From: CAVQYV01 sp963718295 [NCBI: uncultured Methylomirabilota bacterium]
GTDB lineage: Bacteria; Methylomirabilota; Methylomirabilia; CAVQYV01
Assembly: GCA_963718295.1 (NCBI GenBank)
Contig: CAVQYV010000014.1
Span: 1 to 64,000, forward strand
Direction: 5' to 3'
DNA: 64,000 bases
Both the position numbers and the translations under genes were made by a program. Position 1 is the stretch's first letter; the number at the start of each line of letters is the position of its first letter. The notes beneath the pieces were generated by a model. The model worked only from the letters and a program-made list of their open reading frames with translations. It did no database searches and had not been told where the DNA came from. Shown here in pieces: positions 8,123 to 16,649 of the stretch.

Positions 8123-9322
8123 ATGGACCCGAAAGCAACATCAGACAATAGATCCCATGTCTATTCCGCCAAGGGGAACAACACCCCGGAACACAAAGTT
8201 GCTCATGTCGTGGAGATGATGGGCGGGGTTGAGAAAACGATAGACAGATCGGATATCGTCATCATCAAGCCCAATTGCCAGTGGACGGGCCATGCCACAA
8301 CCAACACCAATGCCATCAGAGGATTCATCGACCTCGTCTTGCAGATCCGGGGCTTCGAGGGGGAGGTCATCATCGCCGACAACCACCACTATGACCCTGA
8401 TGATTCTCGGGCATGGACCACAGCCAGTCGGAACGGGGAGTTCAATCTCAATGAGCTGGTTCTTTCCTACCAGGATAGAGGTTACGCCAACATCACGAAG
8501 TGTCATTGGAGAGACGGGGGTCCCAATCCCCGACCGATCCATGGCAATGCGGCTGGCGGAGGCCTTGTCCAGGGGCCCGAGGAAGGGGACGGCTACGTGT
8601 GGTGTCAGGAAGATTATGGTTTCAACGGATTGAAGGCCAAGATGACCTATCCCATTTTCACATCCCGGTATAGCGGGGTTACCGTTGATTTTAGACACGG
8701 TGCCTGGCGGGACGGCAAATATACTGAGCAACCCGTCAAACTGATCAACTTTGCAGCCCTCAACCACCACGGAAACTCGGGAATTACCGCCGCAATCAAA
8801 AACTATATGGGTATTGTGGATCTGTCCTGTGGTTTCCACGGTCCGACGCCGCCAGGATACTTCAATTTTCATTATGTCGGATTCCGGTGGCCCAAGTCCA
8901 AAGGACTTCAGCGCTTGCTGCAAACCCTTCTGGTGAATCCTACTCTGAATCAGAACAGGTATCTGAGGAGATTGATAGCCTTTGCCGGTCCTATGACCGG
9001 GGCGTTAGGGGGTGCGATCGGGTATTTTATGAAGAACATCAGGATGGCAGACCTGAACGTCATTGCGGCAGAACATGTGGGCCACGAGAGTCGGTGGGGG
9101 AATCCCGTCCATGCGAAAGCCGTCCTGGCATCAGATGATCCAGTTGCCTTGGACTATGTTGCCGCCAAATATATCATGCTGCCTTCAGGAGGTCAGAAGG
9201 TGAAGTACCACAATCCGGATGATTTGCACAGACCGCTTCGAAGAACGCTGGAGGGCTGCCACAATCAGGGGATAGGAAACATCGCCGAAGAAAATATGGT
9301 GGTCCATGAGTCCCTTTGCTGA
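8123..9322 (+). CDS. DUF362-family protein
   Basis: 399 residues, start ATG with AAGGACGGAG before it. The N-terminal 'RSDIVIIKPNCQW' (about 40-52) and the C-terminal 'KAVLASDDPVALDYVAAKYI' are hallmarks of DUF362, proteins often linked to iron-sulfur or redox systems but without a settled biochemical role. Conserved His/Asp residues (DNHHYDPDD near residue 92) could bind metal. There is no Cys-rich ferredoxin tail of the kind some DUF362 proteins carry. No signal peptide is evident. It stands alone between unrelated genes, so context does not narrow the role. Confidence 0.75.
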   Translation: MDPKATSDNRSHVYSAKGNNTPEHKVAHVVEMMGGVEKTIDRSDIVIIKPNCQWTGHATTNTNAIRGFIDLVLQIRGFEGEVIIADNHHYDPDDSRAWTTASRNGEFNLNELVLSYQDRGYANITKCHWRDGGPNPRPIHGNAAGGGLVQGPEEGDGYVWCQEDYGFNGLKAKMTYPIFTSRYSGVTVDFRHGAWRDGKYTEQPVKLINFAALNHHGNSGITAAIKNYMGIVDLSCGFHGPTPPGYFNFHYVGFRWPKSKGLQRLLQTLLVNPTLNQNRYLRRLIAFAGPMTGALGGAIGYFMKNIRMADLNVIAAEHVGHESRWGNPVHAKAVLASDDPVALDYVAAKYIMLPSGGQKVKYHNPDDLHRPLRRTLEGCHNQGIGNIAEENMVVHESLC

Positions 9323-9426
9323 TGCCGGTGGGTAATGGGCATTTGGCTATGGCTGGCGCCCTTTTGTGGCTATGGAAAACGGCGCCGTGAGACATCGGTT
9401 TCTGACCTTCGGCGGACTCTATCGCA

Positions 9427-10740
9427 CTATTTCAGGACACCTGCAGAGTCATATTTCACCAGGAAGATGTCGAAGTTTCCGGCATTGGGTTTTCCGTCCA
9501 AGTCCCCGCCCGTGGATCCGGTCACATAGATGTTGTTCTTGCTATTGATCGACAGCCCGCGGCCTACGTCGTCCGATATGGTCCCCAGTTGCCGGGTCCA
9601 CTGTTTGACTCCTGTGGAGCCGTACTTGACCAGGAAGATGTCGAAGTTTCCCGCGTTAGGGTTCCCGTCTAGCGTCCCGCCGGTGTATCCGGTCACATAG
9701 ACGTTATCGTAGCTGTCCAGATTGGCTCCATTGCCTACGTCATCGGCCGCAGTCCCCAGCTGCTGAGTCCAAAGCAAGAGGCCGGAAGAATCATACTTCA
9801 CCAGGAAGATGTCTCTAAGTTCTGCTCCGGTGGTGAAGCCTGTTACGTAGAGGCTGTCGCTGCTATCGACGGCTACCCCATAGCCTATATCGTCCGCTGT
9901 TGCCCCCAGTTGGCGAGTCCATTGCTTGACCCCTGACGAGTTATATTTGACCAGGAAGATGTCCTTGGCGCCCAAATTGGTGTTTCCATCGAGGCCGCCG
10001 GAGGTCTCTCCAGTCACATAAACATTGCCCCTACTGTCAACTGCCACCCCATAGCCCACGTCATCGGCCACGGTGCCCAACTGGCGAGTCCATTGCTTGA
10101 CCCCTGAGGAGTCATATTTGGCCAGGAAGATGTCGAAGTTTCCGGCATTGGGGTTTCCGTCCAAGGCCCCGCCGGTGTATCCGGTCACATAGAGGTTATT
10201 GCTGTCGTCGATGGCCACACCGCGGCCTATATCCTGGGCCACGGTGCCCAGTTGCCGGGTCCACTGTTTGACCCCTGACGAGTTATATTTGACCAGGAAG
10301 ATGTCGAAGTTTCCGGCATTGGGGTTTCCGTCCAAGGCCCCGCCGGTGTATCCGGTCACATAGAGGTTATTGCTGTCGTCGATGGCCACACCGCGGCCTA
10401 TATCATCCGCTCCTGTCCCCAGTTGGCGAGTCCATTGCTTGACCCCTACGGGGTTATACTTGACGAGAAAAAGATCCAGATTGCCCGCATTCAGGTTTCC
10501 GTCCAAAAACCCGCCCGTGGATCCGGTCGAATAGATGTTGCCCTTGCTGTCGACAACCGCCCCATAGCCCACATCATCGGCCACGGTGCCCAGCAACTGG
10601 GTGCTCCAACGAGCCTGGACTGATCCTCCGCCGCCACCGCCATGGCCCCCCCCTCCACTTCCACTGCATCCTGCCATGCAAATCGCAAGGAAGCATATCG
10701 GAAACAAGATGAGAGACTTCCGGATATTCGTATTGTCCAT
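9427..10740 (-). CDS. SBBP beta-propeller repeat lipoprotein
   Basis: 437 residues from ATG 10740 (AAAGGGGGG 7 nt upstream); a longer frame to 10875 lacks a signal. The start MDNTNIRKS is followed by a hydrophobic stretch and the lipobox MAGC, then a Gly-rich linker, so this is a surface or periplasmic lipoprotein. The body is seven repeats of about 55 residues around 'VKQWTRQLGTVADDVGYG' and 'VYVTG.T.G.LDGN.NAG..DIFLVKY', the SBBP (seven-bladed propeller) signature. Two adjacent repeats are nearly identical at DNA level (10120-10250 and 10300-10430). Role unknown, possibly adhesion or ligand binding. The promoter at 10896-10924 gives a leader of about 150 nt. Confidence 0.85.
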   Translation of the reverse strand: MDNTNIRKSLILFPICFLAICMAGCSGSGGGGHGGGGGGSVQARWSTQLLGTVADDVGYGAVVDSKGNIYSTGSTGGFLDGNLNAGNLDLFLVKYNPVGVKQWTRQLGTGADDIGRGVAIDDSNNLYVTGYTGGALDGNPNAGNFDIFLVKYNSSGVKQWTRQLGTVAQDIGRGVAIDDSNNLYVTGYTGGALDGNPNAGNFDIFLAKYDSSGVKQWTRQLGTVADDVGYGVAVDSRGNVYVTGETSGGLDGNTNLGAKDIFLVKYNSSGVKQWTRQLGATADDIGYGVAVDSSDSLYVTGFTTGAELRDIFLVKYDSSGLLLWTQQLGTAADDVGNGANLDSYDNVYVTGYTGGTLDGNPNAGNFDIFLVKYGSTGVKQWTRQLGTISDDVGRGLSINSKNNIYVTGSTGGDLDGKPNAGNFDIFLVKYDSAGVLK

Positions 10741-10895
10741 ACCATGCCCCCCTTTCTGCCTCGATCGGCTGAACGCCCGTTTCCTTTCCCATTGAGATCT
10801 TCGCAGAGAAACAGGTGAACCCCATACGGGCTGCCGATCGGGGTAGGATCCCGCATACGGACCTAACTTGTTCAAATCTGGCCGTTCTATTGGGC

Positions 10896-10924
10896 TATTT
10901 ACTCCTCTCCATTTCCATTGTCAA
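10896..10924 (-). promoter_or_regulatory. Sigma70-type promoter, third of three near-identical copies
   Basis: Minus strand TTGACA (10924-10919), 17-nt spacer ending GAGAGGAG, TAAATA (10901-10896), driving the SBBP lipoprotein. The remainder of 10741-11157 shows no gene. Confidence 0.7.
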
Positions 10925-11157
10925 TCCTTTTCTGCCCTTTGCATCCTATCGAAGAGGATTTGGAGCCGGTATCCCCCTCCCGGGAGACGGAAAGGGCGTC
11001 CAGGTTGGGGGCGGCCCTTAAAGGATTCGTTACAAGCCGTTCTCCAAGTATGATATACATACCAACCAAGCGAATCTTCCATGGATAGGAGTGAATGGAT
11101 GAATGCTTTGGAGCCTCTGTCTGCGATGAGAATGAGACGCCTGCATAGAGAGCGGGC

Positions 11158-11832
11158 ATGAAGATCGAGTCCATTGAAACCCGGGGTCGGACACTGGATT
11201 ATGCGGCCTTCGTCTACGACCTCCTTGACCCCATAGCGCTATTCAAGAAAAGGGCGGAATATGATCGGATGATCGTCTCACTCCTGGAATTGGGGGCATC
11301 GGACCGGGTCTTGGATTTAGGGTGTGGAACCGGGGTGCTGACCCGAATGATCGCGGATCATCTGCGCGCTGAAGCCGGGGGATACTGCCTGGGGATCGAT
11401 GCGGCCGGAAAGATGGTTCAGGTCGCAATAAAGAGAAGGCAGGGACCGACTTGCCGCTTCCAAGCAGCGGCTGCCGAGGATCTGCCCTTCGCAGACGGCT
11501 CCTTCGATGCGGTAGTCTCGAGCCTCCTTTTCCATCATCTGCCCCTTGATTTGAAGAGGAGGGCTCTTGACGAGGCTTTTCGGGTGCTTCGGGGAGGGGG
11601 CAAGCTGGTAATCGCGGATATGCATGTCCCCACCACCCGGATGGGGGCATTCCTGTCACACGCATCGAGATGGTTCTTCCTCCAGCCCCAGATCGGGGAG
11701 AACATCAAGGGAGTACTGCCCGGCCTGATTGAATCCGCCGGCTTTTCCCCACCCAGACATATCTCTACGACCTTGGGCTTCATCGCCACTTTTGCGGCCG
11801 AAAAACCAGACGGGGGAGGGCCGATCCTGTGA
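11158..11832 (+). CDS. Class I SAM-dependent methyltransferase
   Basis: 224 residues. Motif I VLDLGCGTGVLTRMIA at about 44-59 and 'CLGIDAAGKM' (motif II) place it in the UbiE-like class I family; 'FAEDLPFADGSFDAVVSSLLFHHLP'-type sequence follows, ending in a hydrophobic C-terminus. It methylates a small molecule, substrate unknown. It overlaps the next gene by 4 nt (GTGA), so the two are translationally coupled. With the isoprenoid synthase and ABC exporter downstream, it may methylate an isoprenoid-derived product. Confidence 0.85.
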   Translation: MKIESIETRGRTLDYAAFVYDLLDPIALFKKRAEYDRMIVSLLELGASDRVLDLGCGTGVLTRMIADHLRAEAGGYCLGIDAAGKMVQVAIKRRQGPTCRFQAAAAEDLPFADGSFDAVVSSLLFHHLPLDLKRRALDEAFRVLRGGGKLVIADMHVPTTRMGAFLSHASRWFFLQPQIGENIKGVLPGLIESAGFSPPRHISTTLGFIATFAAEKPDGGGPIL

Positions 11833-12863
11833 GCTTTGTGGAAAAAATCAAACCTCCTGACCGGGGAAGGGCCAAAGAGCTATTTTCCCTCCTGGAAGGA
11901 GAGCTCTCTGGGGCGCTTCGCCTTTATTGGTCAATCGCCGAAGGCATCCTGAAAGACAGCGGGATCAAACTGCTGGATCCTGCATCTGGGTTTCTGTCAT
12001 TGGAACGAAACTTCTTTTCGACCCTCTTTCTCTATTCCTACCACCGGGCCGGTATCCCGCAGCCCAGGAGGGTTTTGTATGCAGCGATCAACCAATGTTT
12101 GAGAGGAATGGTCACGGGGTGTGACAATCTGCTGGATGATGAATACAAGCCGACGCTGGCGACTGATCTTCCGGTCACGGGGATCCGGTTTCGCTCGGTC
12201 CTGGATATCATGATATCCGATCGGGTCCTATTCGAAATCCTGTTGCGGGAATTCCGAGAAGATCCAAGGGATGCGGCGCTGATCTCGGCAGCCAGTTGTG
12301 CTACGCTGCGAACACTCGCCAGGAGCGGAACCCAGGAGGCCAGCGAAGAGGGAGGAGTCGGGGAAATCCTCGATCCTCAGACCATCCTTCACTCCATCCA
12401 CCCTCAGAAGACGGGTCTGCTCTTTCAATCTCCATGGGCGGTCCCGGAGCTGATGGAGAGGAACCTCTGCGAAACGGACCTTTCCTCAATCAAGGATGCC
12501 CTGTGCCGGATCGGAATGGGATGCCAGATCATGGATGACATGGTGGACCTGGCCGCCGACATTCAAGGCAGACGTCATAATTACATTCTGTCTCTCATAC
12601 ACCACGGTACCGATCCGGAGGAGCGGATCAGGCTGCAGAAGGCCCTCGATCTGGGCATACGAGCGGACAGCAAGGACGATTTCATCCTGGAGTTTCCCCA
12701 GGCCCTGAGATCTTCGGCCCAAGCGGCCCAGAACTATCTTGAGGAAGGGCTGCTTGCCCTTTTTGCCGAGGAATATCGCTTCCTCCTCCCGCCTGTATTG
12801 GAAATGCTCGCAGACCTAATTGGTGCAGATCGTTTCATGCTCCAAGGTGGCAGATTGTGCTGA
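11829..12863 (+). CDS. Class I isoprenoid synthase-like protein
   Basis: 344 residues, GTG start overlapping the methyltransferase stop. All-helical isoprenoid synthase features: an unusual first acidic motif CDNLLDDE (D99 to E105) in place of canonical DDxxD, HPQKTG at 191-196 (the conserved Lys-Thr pair), and the second Asp-rich motif QIMDDMVD at 233-240. Such enzymes ionise or extend prenyl diphosphates using Mg2+. The altered first motif and low resemblance to FPP or GGPP synthases suggest a divergent branch that NCBI would probably call a class 1 isoprenoid biosynthesis enzyme. Whether it elongates, cyclises or condenses head-to-head cannot be told. Confidence 0.75.
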   Translation: MSFVEKIKPPDRGRAKELFSLLEGELSGALRLYWSIAEGILKDSGIKLLDPASGFLSLERNFFSTLFLYSYHRAGIPQPRRVLYAAINQCLRGMVTGCDNLLDDEYKPTLATDLPVTGIRFRSVLDIMISDRVLFEILLREFREDPRDAALISAASCATLRTLARSGTQEASEEGGVGEILDPQTILHSIHPQKTGLLFQSPWAVPELMERNLCETDLSSIKDALCRIGMGCQIMDDMVDLAADIQGRRHNYILSLIHHGTDPEERIRLQKALDLGIRADSKDDFILEFPQALRSSAQAAQNYLEEGLLALFAEEYRFLLPPVLEMLADLIGADRFMLQGGRLC

Positions 12864-14026
12864 AGGACTTCCCTTTCTGGGCCCAGATCGCCTCCCGGTT
12901 CCTAATTCGATCGACCCGGGCCACCTTCGTCCTATCCCTTATGGTCCTATCTGCGGTTTCCGTTATGATCTTTCTATCCGCGATGGCTGTTGGGATCAAT
13001 GATGCCATGATTCGAAATTCAGTCGGCCTTTATTCTGGACACATCACGGGCCTTGATCTTCCCCCTGATCTTGCCCAGAAAGACCTGCAGGTAGAAGGGG
13101 TCAGGCATGTCCTGAAACGGACGACTACCCCCGGTATCCTATTTCACGAAGGCCGTGTTGAGACCATTGCCCTGATCGAAGTGGATCCGGAGGAGGAGGC
13201 AAAGGCCACCGCGATGCCAAAGAAGACCATTGCAGGGAGATACCTGCGAAATGGCGAGCGAGGCGTCTTTTTGAGCCTCTTTACAGCCGAAGGGCTGAGG
13301 GTCGAGCCAGGGGATACCGTCAATTTCAGCCTTGGCCTGCGCGAGCAGGGATTTCCCCTGACGGTAGCGGGCACTTATAGAACGGGGTTTGAGCAGCTGG
13401 ATCGAGGAGTAGCATTTTGTCCCCGAAATGCAATCGACCTCCCGGAGGCCGAATGGTCAGCTGCCATTTTCCTGAAGGAGGGGATTGATCCGTCGGTCGT
13501 GACCGGGGCCTACCAGCGGAGGCTGGCCGAGGCCGGCCATTTCAAACCCTGGGCGGATCTGATGCCCGATTTGCGGCAACTCATCGATCTCAACTATATT
13601 TCCATCGGGATTGTCTTGATACTGGTATTCGGGGTAGTTTCGCTGGGCGTAGGTTGTGCTTTTGTGATCTTCATCCTGAAGAACCTACGTGAATTCGGCA
13701 TCATGAAGGCCTTGGGGGTCACCTCCCAGGAAATGGTGACCCTTATCACTTTGCAGGTAACCTTGGTGAGCCTGGCCGCCTCTGGCCTGGGGGTACTCTT
13801 AGGCACACTGGCCACCCTGCTCTTTGGTGAGGTGGGAATTGACCTCACCCATCTGACCTCCCAGAATCGGTATTTTACCGTCTCAGGGATGATATTCCCC
13901 CGGCTGACTTCTTTCTCTCTCCTGACTCCACCCCTGCTCTCCTTGGGTTCCGGGTTAGCGGCGGCCCTCTGGCCTGCTGTCCTCGTGATCCGGAAAAGGG
14001 CGGCCGATATTTTGAGGGCAATCTGA
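12857..14026 (+). CDS. FtsX/LolE-type ABC transporter permease
   Basis: 389 residues, GTG start overlapping the previous stop by 7 nt. Topology is one N-terminal membrane helix (about 22-46), a large periplasmic domain (about 50-245), then three helices (about 250-275, 295-325, 355-385), the MacB/LolCDE (FtsX) fold. This family extrudes lipids, lipoproteins or peptides mechanically rather than through a channel. The next gene encodes its ATPase. Only one permease is present, so the complex would be a homodimer. Confidence 0.85.
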   Translation: MLKDFPFWAQIASRFLIRSTRATFVLSLMVLSAVSVMIFLSAMAVGINDAMIRNSVGLYSGHITGLDLPPDLAQKDLQVEGVRHVLKRTTTPGILFHEGRVETIALIEVDPEEEAKATAMPKKTIAGRYLRNGERGVFLSLFTAEGLRVEPGDTVNFSLGLREQGFPLTVAGTYRTGFEQLDRGVAFCPRNAIDLPEAEWSAAIFLKEGIDPSVVTGAYQRRLAEAGHFKPWADLMPDLRQLIDLNYISIGIVLILVFGVVSLGVGCAFVIFILKNLREFGIMKALGVTSQEMVTLITLQVTLVSLAASGLGVLLGTLATLLFGEVGIDLTHLTSQNRYFTVSGMIFPRLTSFSLLTPPLLSLGSGLAAALWPAVLVIRKRAADILRAI

Positions 14027-14030
14027 CATC

Positions 14031-14699
14031 ATGATCCAGTTAGAGCACGTTTCGAAGAGGTTCCGCTCGGGCAGGGGCACGGTTCAAGCCCTGAGCGATG
14101 TGTCCCTATTGCTCGATAGCGGGAAGACTATGGCAGTTGCCGGAAAGTCCGGATCCGGCAAGACAACCCTGCTAAACATCGTGGGCGGGCTGGAGCGGCC
14201 CGATGAGGGAAAGGTCACCTGCTTTGGCATCCGGATGGCTGCGCTATCCGAAAGGGAGGTGAGCCTCTTTCTGCGGCGAAAGGTGGGGTTTGTCTTCCAA
14301 TATGGCAATCTTCTTTCCTATCTGTCGGTCTTCGAGAATATTGCTTTTCCCCTCAAATTGAACGGCATGGAGCGAAAAGAGAGGGAAAGGCGAGTAGTCG
14401 AGCTGCTGGAGCAGATCGATCTCCCGGGAGCCGCCAGGGCTCTGCCATTCGAGCTTTCCGGAGGGGAGGTGCAACGCGTCTCGATCGCCCGGGCCCTCGC
14501 TCATTCCCCCAGGATGCTTCTGGCCGATGAGCCCACGGCAAGCCTTGATTCTGCCACGGGTTGCAGACTCATCGAGCTGCTATTTGAGATAAGCAAGTAT
14601 CAGGGATGCACTACGCTGGTGTGTACCCACGACTCAGAGATCATCAGACTGGCAGATACCTCGATCCAACTCAAGGATGGAATGGTGGTAGCCGGATGA
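14031..14699 (+). CDS. LolD/MacB-type ABC transporter ATPase
   Basis: 222 residues, 4 nt after the permease. Walker A GKSGSGKTT at about 39-47, Q-loop VFQYGN, signature LSGGEVQRVSIARAL, Walker B MLLADEPTASLD, and H-loop THD near the end. Length and sequence match LolD/MacB ATPases, which pair with FtsX-type permeases. The last gene of the methyltransferase-isoprenoid synthase-permease operon, it presumably powers export of the product or of a lipid. Confidence 0.9.
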   Translation: MIQLEHVSKRFRSGRGTVQALSDVSLLLDSGKTMAVAGKSGSGKTTLLNIVGGLERPDEGKVTCFGIRMAALSEREVSLFLRRKVGFVFQYGNLLSYLSVFENIAFPLKLNGMERKERERRVVELLEQIDLPGAARALPFELSGGEVQRVSIARALAHSPRMLLADEPTASLDSATGCRLIELLFEISKYQGCTTLVCTHDSEIIRLADTSIQLKDGMVVAG

Positions 14700-14890
14700 G
14701 CCAAAGGGGACGGCCGCCTTCCCACACGATGGCTTTCCAATTCGTTGAAGGAAAATGATCTTGATTTGGGCGAGGCTCCAGGGTATGTTAGAGAGGGTTT
14801 GACCCCGGACAGCCGGAGGATGGCCTTTCCGGAGCCCTGGGGAAGACCGTAGATGAGAAGGGAGAAGAACAGATAAGGAGGAAGGAAAAG

Positions 14891-15346
14891 ATGGCACTGA
14901 TCAAGAGGCATCTTTGTTTTTGTATCGTGGGACTGAGCTTGGTTTTCCTGGCAACGACCAGCCCGGCACTCGCTGCAGACCCGGTAGCCGCTGCGGTCGA
15001 TGAATTTCTGAGCAATCTCCCCAAGGACTTCCACATGCTCTCCTCAAAGGGATTGAAGGCTGCCTTGGATGCCGGAGAGCCTTTGGTGGTGGTGGATGTG
15101 AGAGAGGCATCCGAGTTTGAGGCCGGCCATATCGAGGGGGCCATCCACATTCCCCTGCGCCAGCTTGCCAAGAAACTGAATCAGCTTCCCTCGGACAAGA
15201 ATGCTCCACTGGCTGTCATTTGCCGGACGGGCGCAAGGGCCTCCTACGGCACCATGGCCTTGTGGTTGTTGGGCTATCGAAACCTGAGAAATATTGCAGG
15301 AGGGATGCAGGGCTGGGAAAAGGAGGGATACCCGGTCGTGAAATAG
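14891..15346 (+). CDS. Periplasmic rhodanese-like protein
   Basis: 151 residues with a signal peptide (cleavage near ALA-ADP). A single rhodanese domain: 'VVDVREASEFEAGHIEGAIH' and active-site loop CRTGARAS with catalytic Cys. Rhodaneses transfer sulfane sulfur or shuttle it in the periplasm. Strong AAGGAGGAAGG ribosome site. The 190-nt gap separates it from the upstream ABC operon. A perfect hairpin terminator lies 70 nt downstream. Confidence 0.85.
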   Translation: MALIKRHLCFCIVGLSLVFLATTSPALAADPVAAAVDEFLSNLPKDFHMLSSKGLKAALDAGEPLVVVDVREASEFEAGHIEGAIHIPLRQLAKKLNQLPSDKNAPLAVICRTGARASYGTMALWLLGYRNLRNIAGGMQGWEKEGYPVVK

Positions 15347-15414
15347 CCTTCCCCCCTCCAGGAGCCTGTTTCCCCCAGGATGACCGGCCAAAACGGTTTC
15401 ATGGGCATGAGCAA

Positions 15415-15450
15415 ATGGAAAGGGGCCTGACATCAGGCCCCTTTCCATTA
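15415..15450. terminator. Perfect 16-bp hairpin between convergent genes
   Basis: AATGGAAAGGGGCCTG (15415-15430) pairs fully with CAGGCCCCTTTCCATT (15435-15450) around a 4-nt loop. It lies between the rhodanese gene (plus) and the superoxide reductase gene (minus), suiting bidirectional termination, although the T-tracts are short. Confidence 0.75.
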
Positions 15451-15538
15451 CGGCTTACGTGGCTTGCCTACAGGCGGCATCGGGACGTCCTGAGGGGTAC
15501 GCCCACGTGGATTGTGCGGTTCTTGGACCCCTAACTCC

Positions 15539-16006
15539 TTAAACCTCCAGGGCCTCTTCCCACACCCCATGCAGGTTGCATTCCTCTACGGCCCTGAGGG
15601 TGGTGGGTCCAGCAAGGACCACCATGAAGGTTACCACCGGCCGGGAGACCTCGGGTACCAGCTCTACCCGAGCGATCTTCTGGTCTCTGGCATAAAGCTC
15701 AATCCAGTTGATATGGTGCTTTCCCTCCATGGGATGCATGGCCCTGCCCACGGAAACCGTGACCTTTACCGGCTCTCCCGGCTTCACCGGCCCTTCCACC
15801 TGGATGAGGGGCGAGTGCTTCTTCTCCGCCGGGGTCAGGTTGGCCGGATCCTTGATCTTCTGGACCTTAGCTTCCGATTCCTCCGTTCCATAGTCTGTAT
15901 AGCCTGCCGCCCGGTCCTTCACGGCTGTCATCACGCCCAAAAACCCCAGTGATGCCGTAGTGGCTATCCCCGCCTTCAGAAAATCCCGACGATTCAACTC
16001 CTTCAT
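15539..16006 (-). CDS. Tat-exported superoxide reductase (neelaredoxin type)
   Basis: 155 residues. A twin-arginine signal (NRRDFLKAG followed by a hydrophobic run) precedes a one-domain superoxide reductase. Iron ligands are visible: His in EKKHSPLI, His residues in MHPMEGKHHINW, and the Cys-His pair in EECNLHGVW. The N-terminal desulforedoxin domain is absent, so class II (neelaredoxin). It reduces superoxide to peroxide without making oxygen, typical of anaerobes. Tat export means it works in the periplasm with iron inserted before export. Confidence 0.85.
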   Translation of the reverse strand: MKELNRRDFLKAGIATTASLGFLGVMTAVKDRAAGYTDYGTEESEAKVQKIKDPANLTPAEKKHSPLIQVEGPVKPGEPVKVTVSVGRAMHPMEGKHHINWIELYARDQKIARVELVPEVSRPVVTFMVVLAGPTTLRAVEECNLHGVWEEALEV

Positions 16007-16108
16007 GCCTATCCTCCTCTCTCTTGCCCCTGGTTGCTTTTTTCATCGTCTCCCGAAGGGGCTATTTGGGAAACGAGGTGAGGGAATGATCTGCTCTATC
16101 GTGCCCGG

Positions 16109-16632
16109 TCATTCCCCTTTGAGGGCTCTAATGATCTCCCGACAGAAGGCCGGCAGGTCCATAGGATTGCGGGAGGTGATCAGGAGGCCGTCGCGCACCA
16201 CTTCCTGATCCAAGAAATGCGCCCCCGCGTTCACCAAATCATCTTTGATCGAATAAAACAGGTGGCTTTCTTGCCCCTCAGGATATCAGCGGAAACGAGC
16301 ATCCACCCCGCGTGGCATATCGCCGCCACGACCTTGCCCTTCTCATGGCATTCCTTCACCAGCCTTACCATGTCCGCGTTTCTCCGCATCAAGTCCGGAG
16401 CAAAACCGCCGGGTATGATGAGGGCATCCAGATCCTCTGCCTTGATGCCTGCCGCGGCGAGGTCACTGACGGCAGGATAGCCATGTTTGCTTTGATAGGT
16501 CTCTTTGGCCTGCGGTCCTATCGCCCTCACCTCAGCTCCCTCCTCCTTGAGCCGCAGCAAGGGATACCAGAGCTCCAACTCCTGGTAGTTGTTCTCCACC
16601 AAAATGCCGATCTTCTTGCCTTCTAAGGACAT
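16109..16632 (-). pseudogene. DJ-1/PfpI deglycase-like gene, frameshifted
   Basis: From ATG 16632 the frame encodes a DJ-1/PfpI domain with the nucleophile in AAICHAGWML and the Glu/His partners expected of this family, but it stops early at 16231. Removing one frame (a missing T in TTTT on the minus strand, plus-strand A-run 16255-16258) restores the normal C-terminus (YSIKDDLVNAGAHFLDQE and on to ALKGE) with TGA at 16109, the usual length of about 175 residues. So either the gene is freshly inactivated or this is a homopolymer sequencing error. It follows the ferritin-like gene by 17 nt. Confidence 0.8.
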
Positions 16633-16649
16633 GTCCTTACCTCTCTCCT

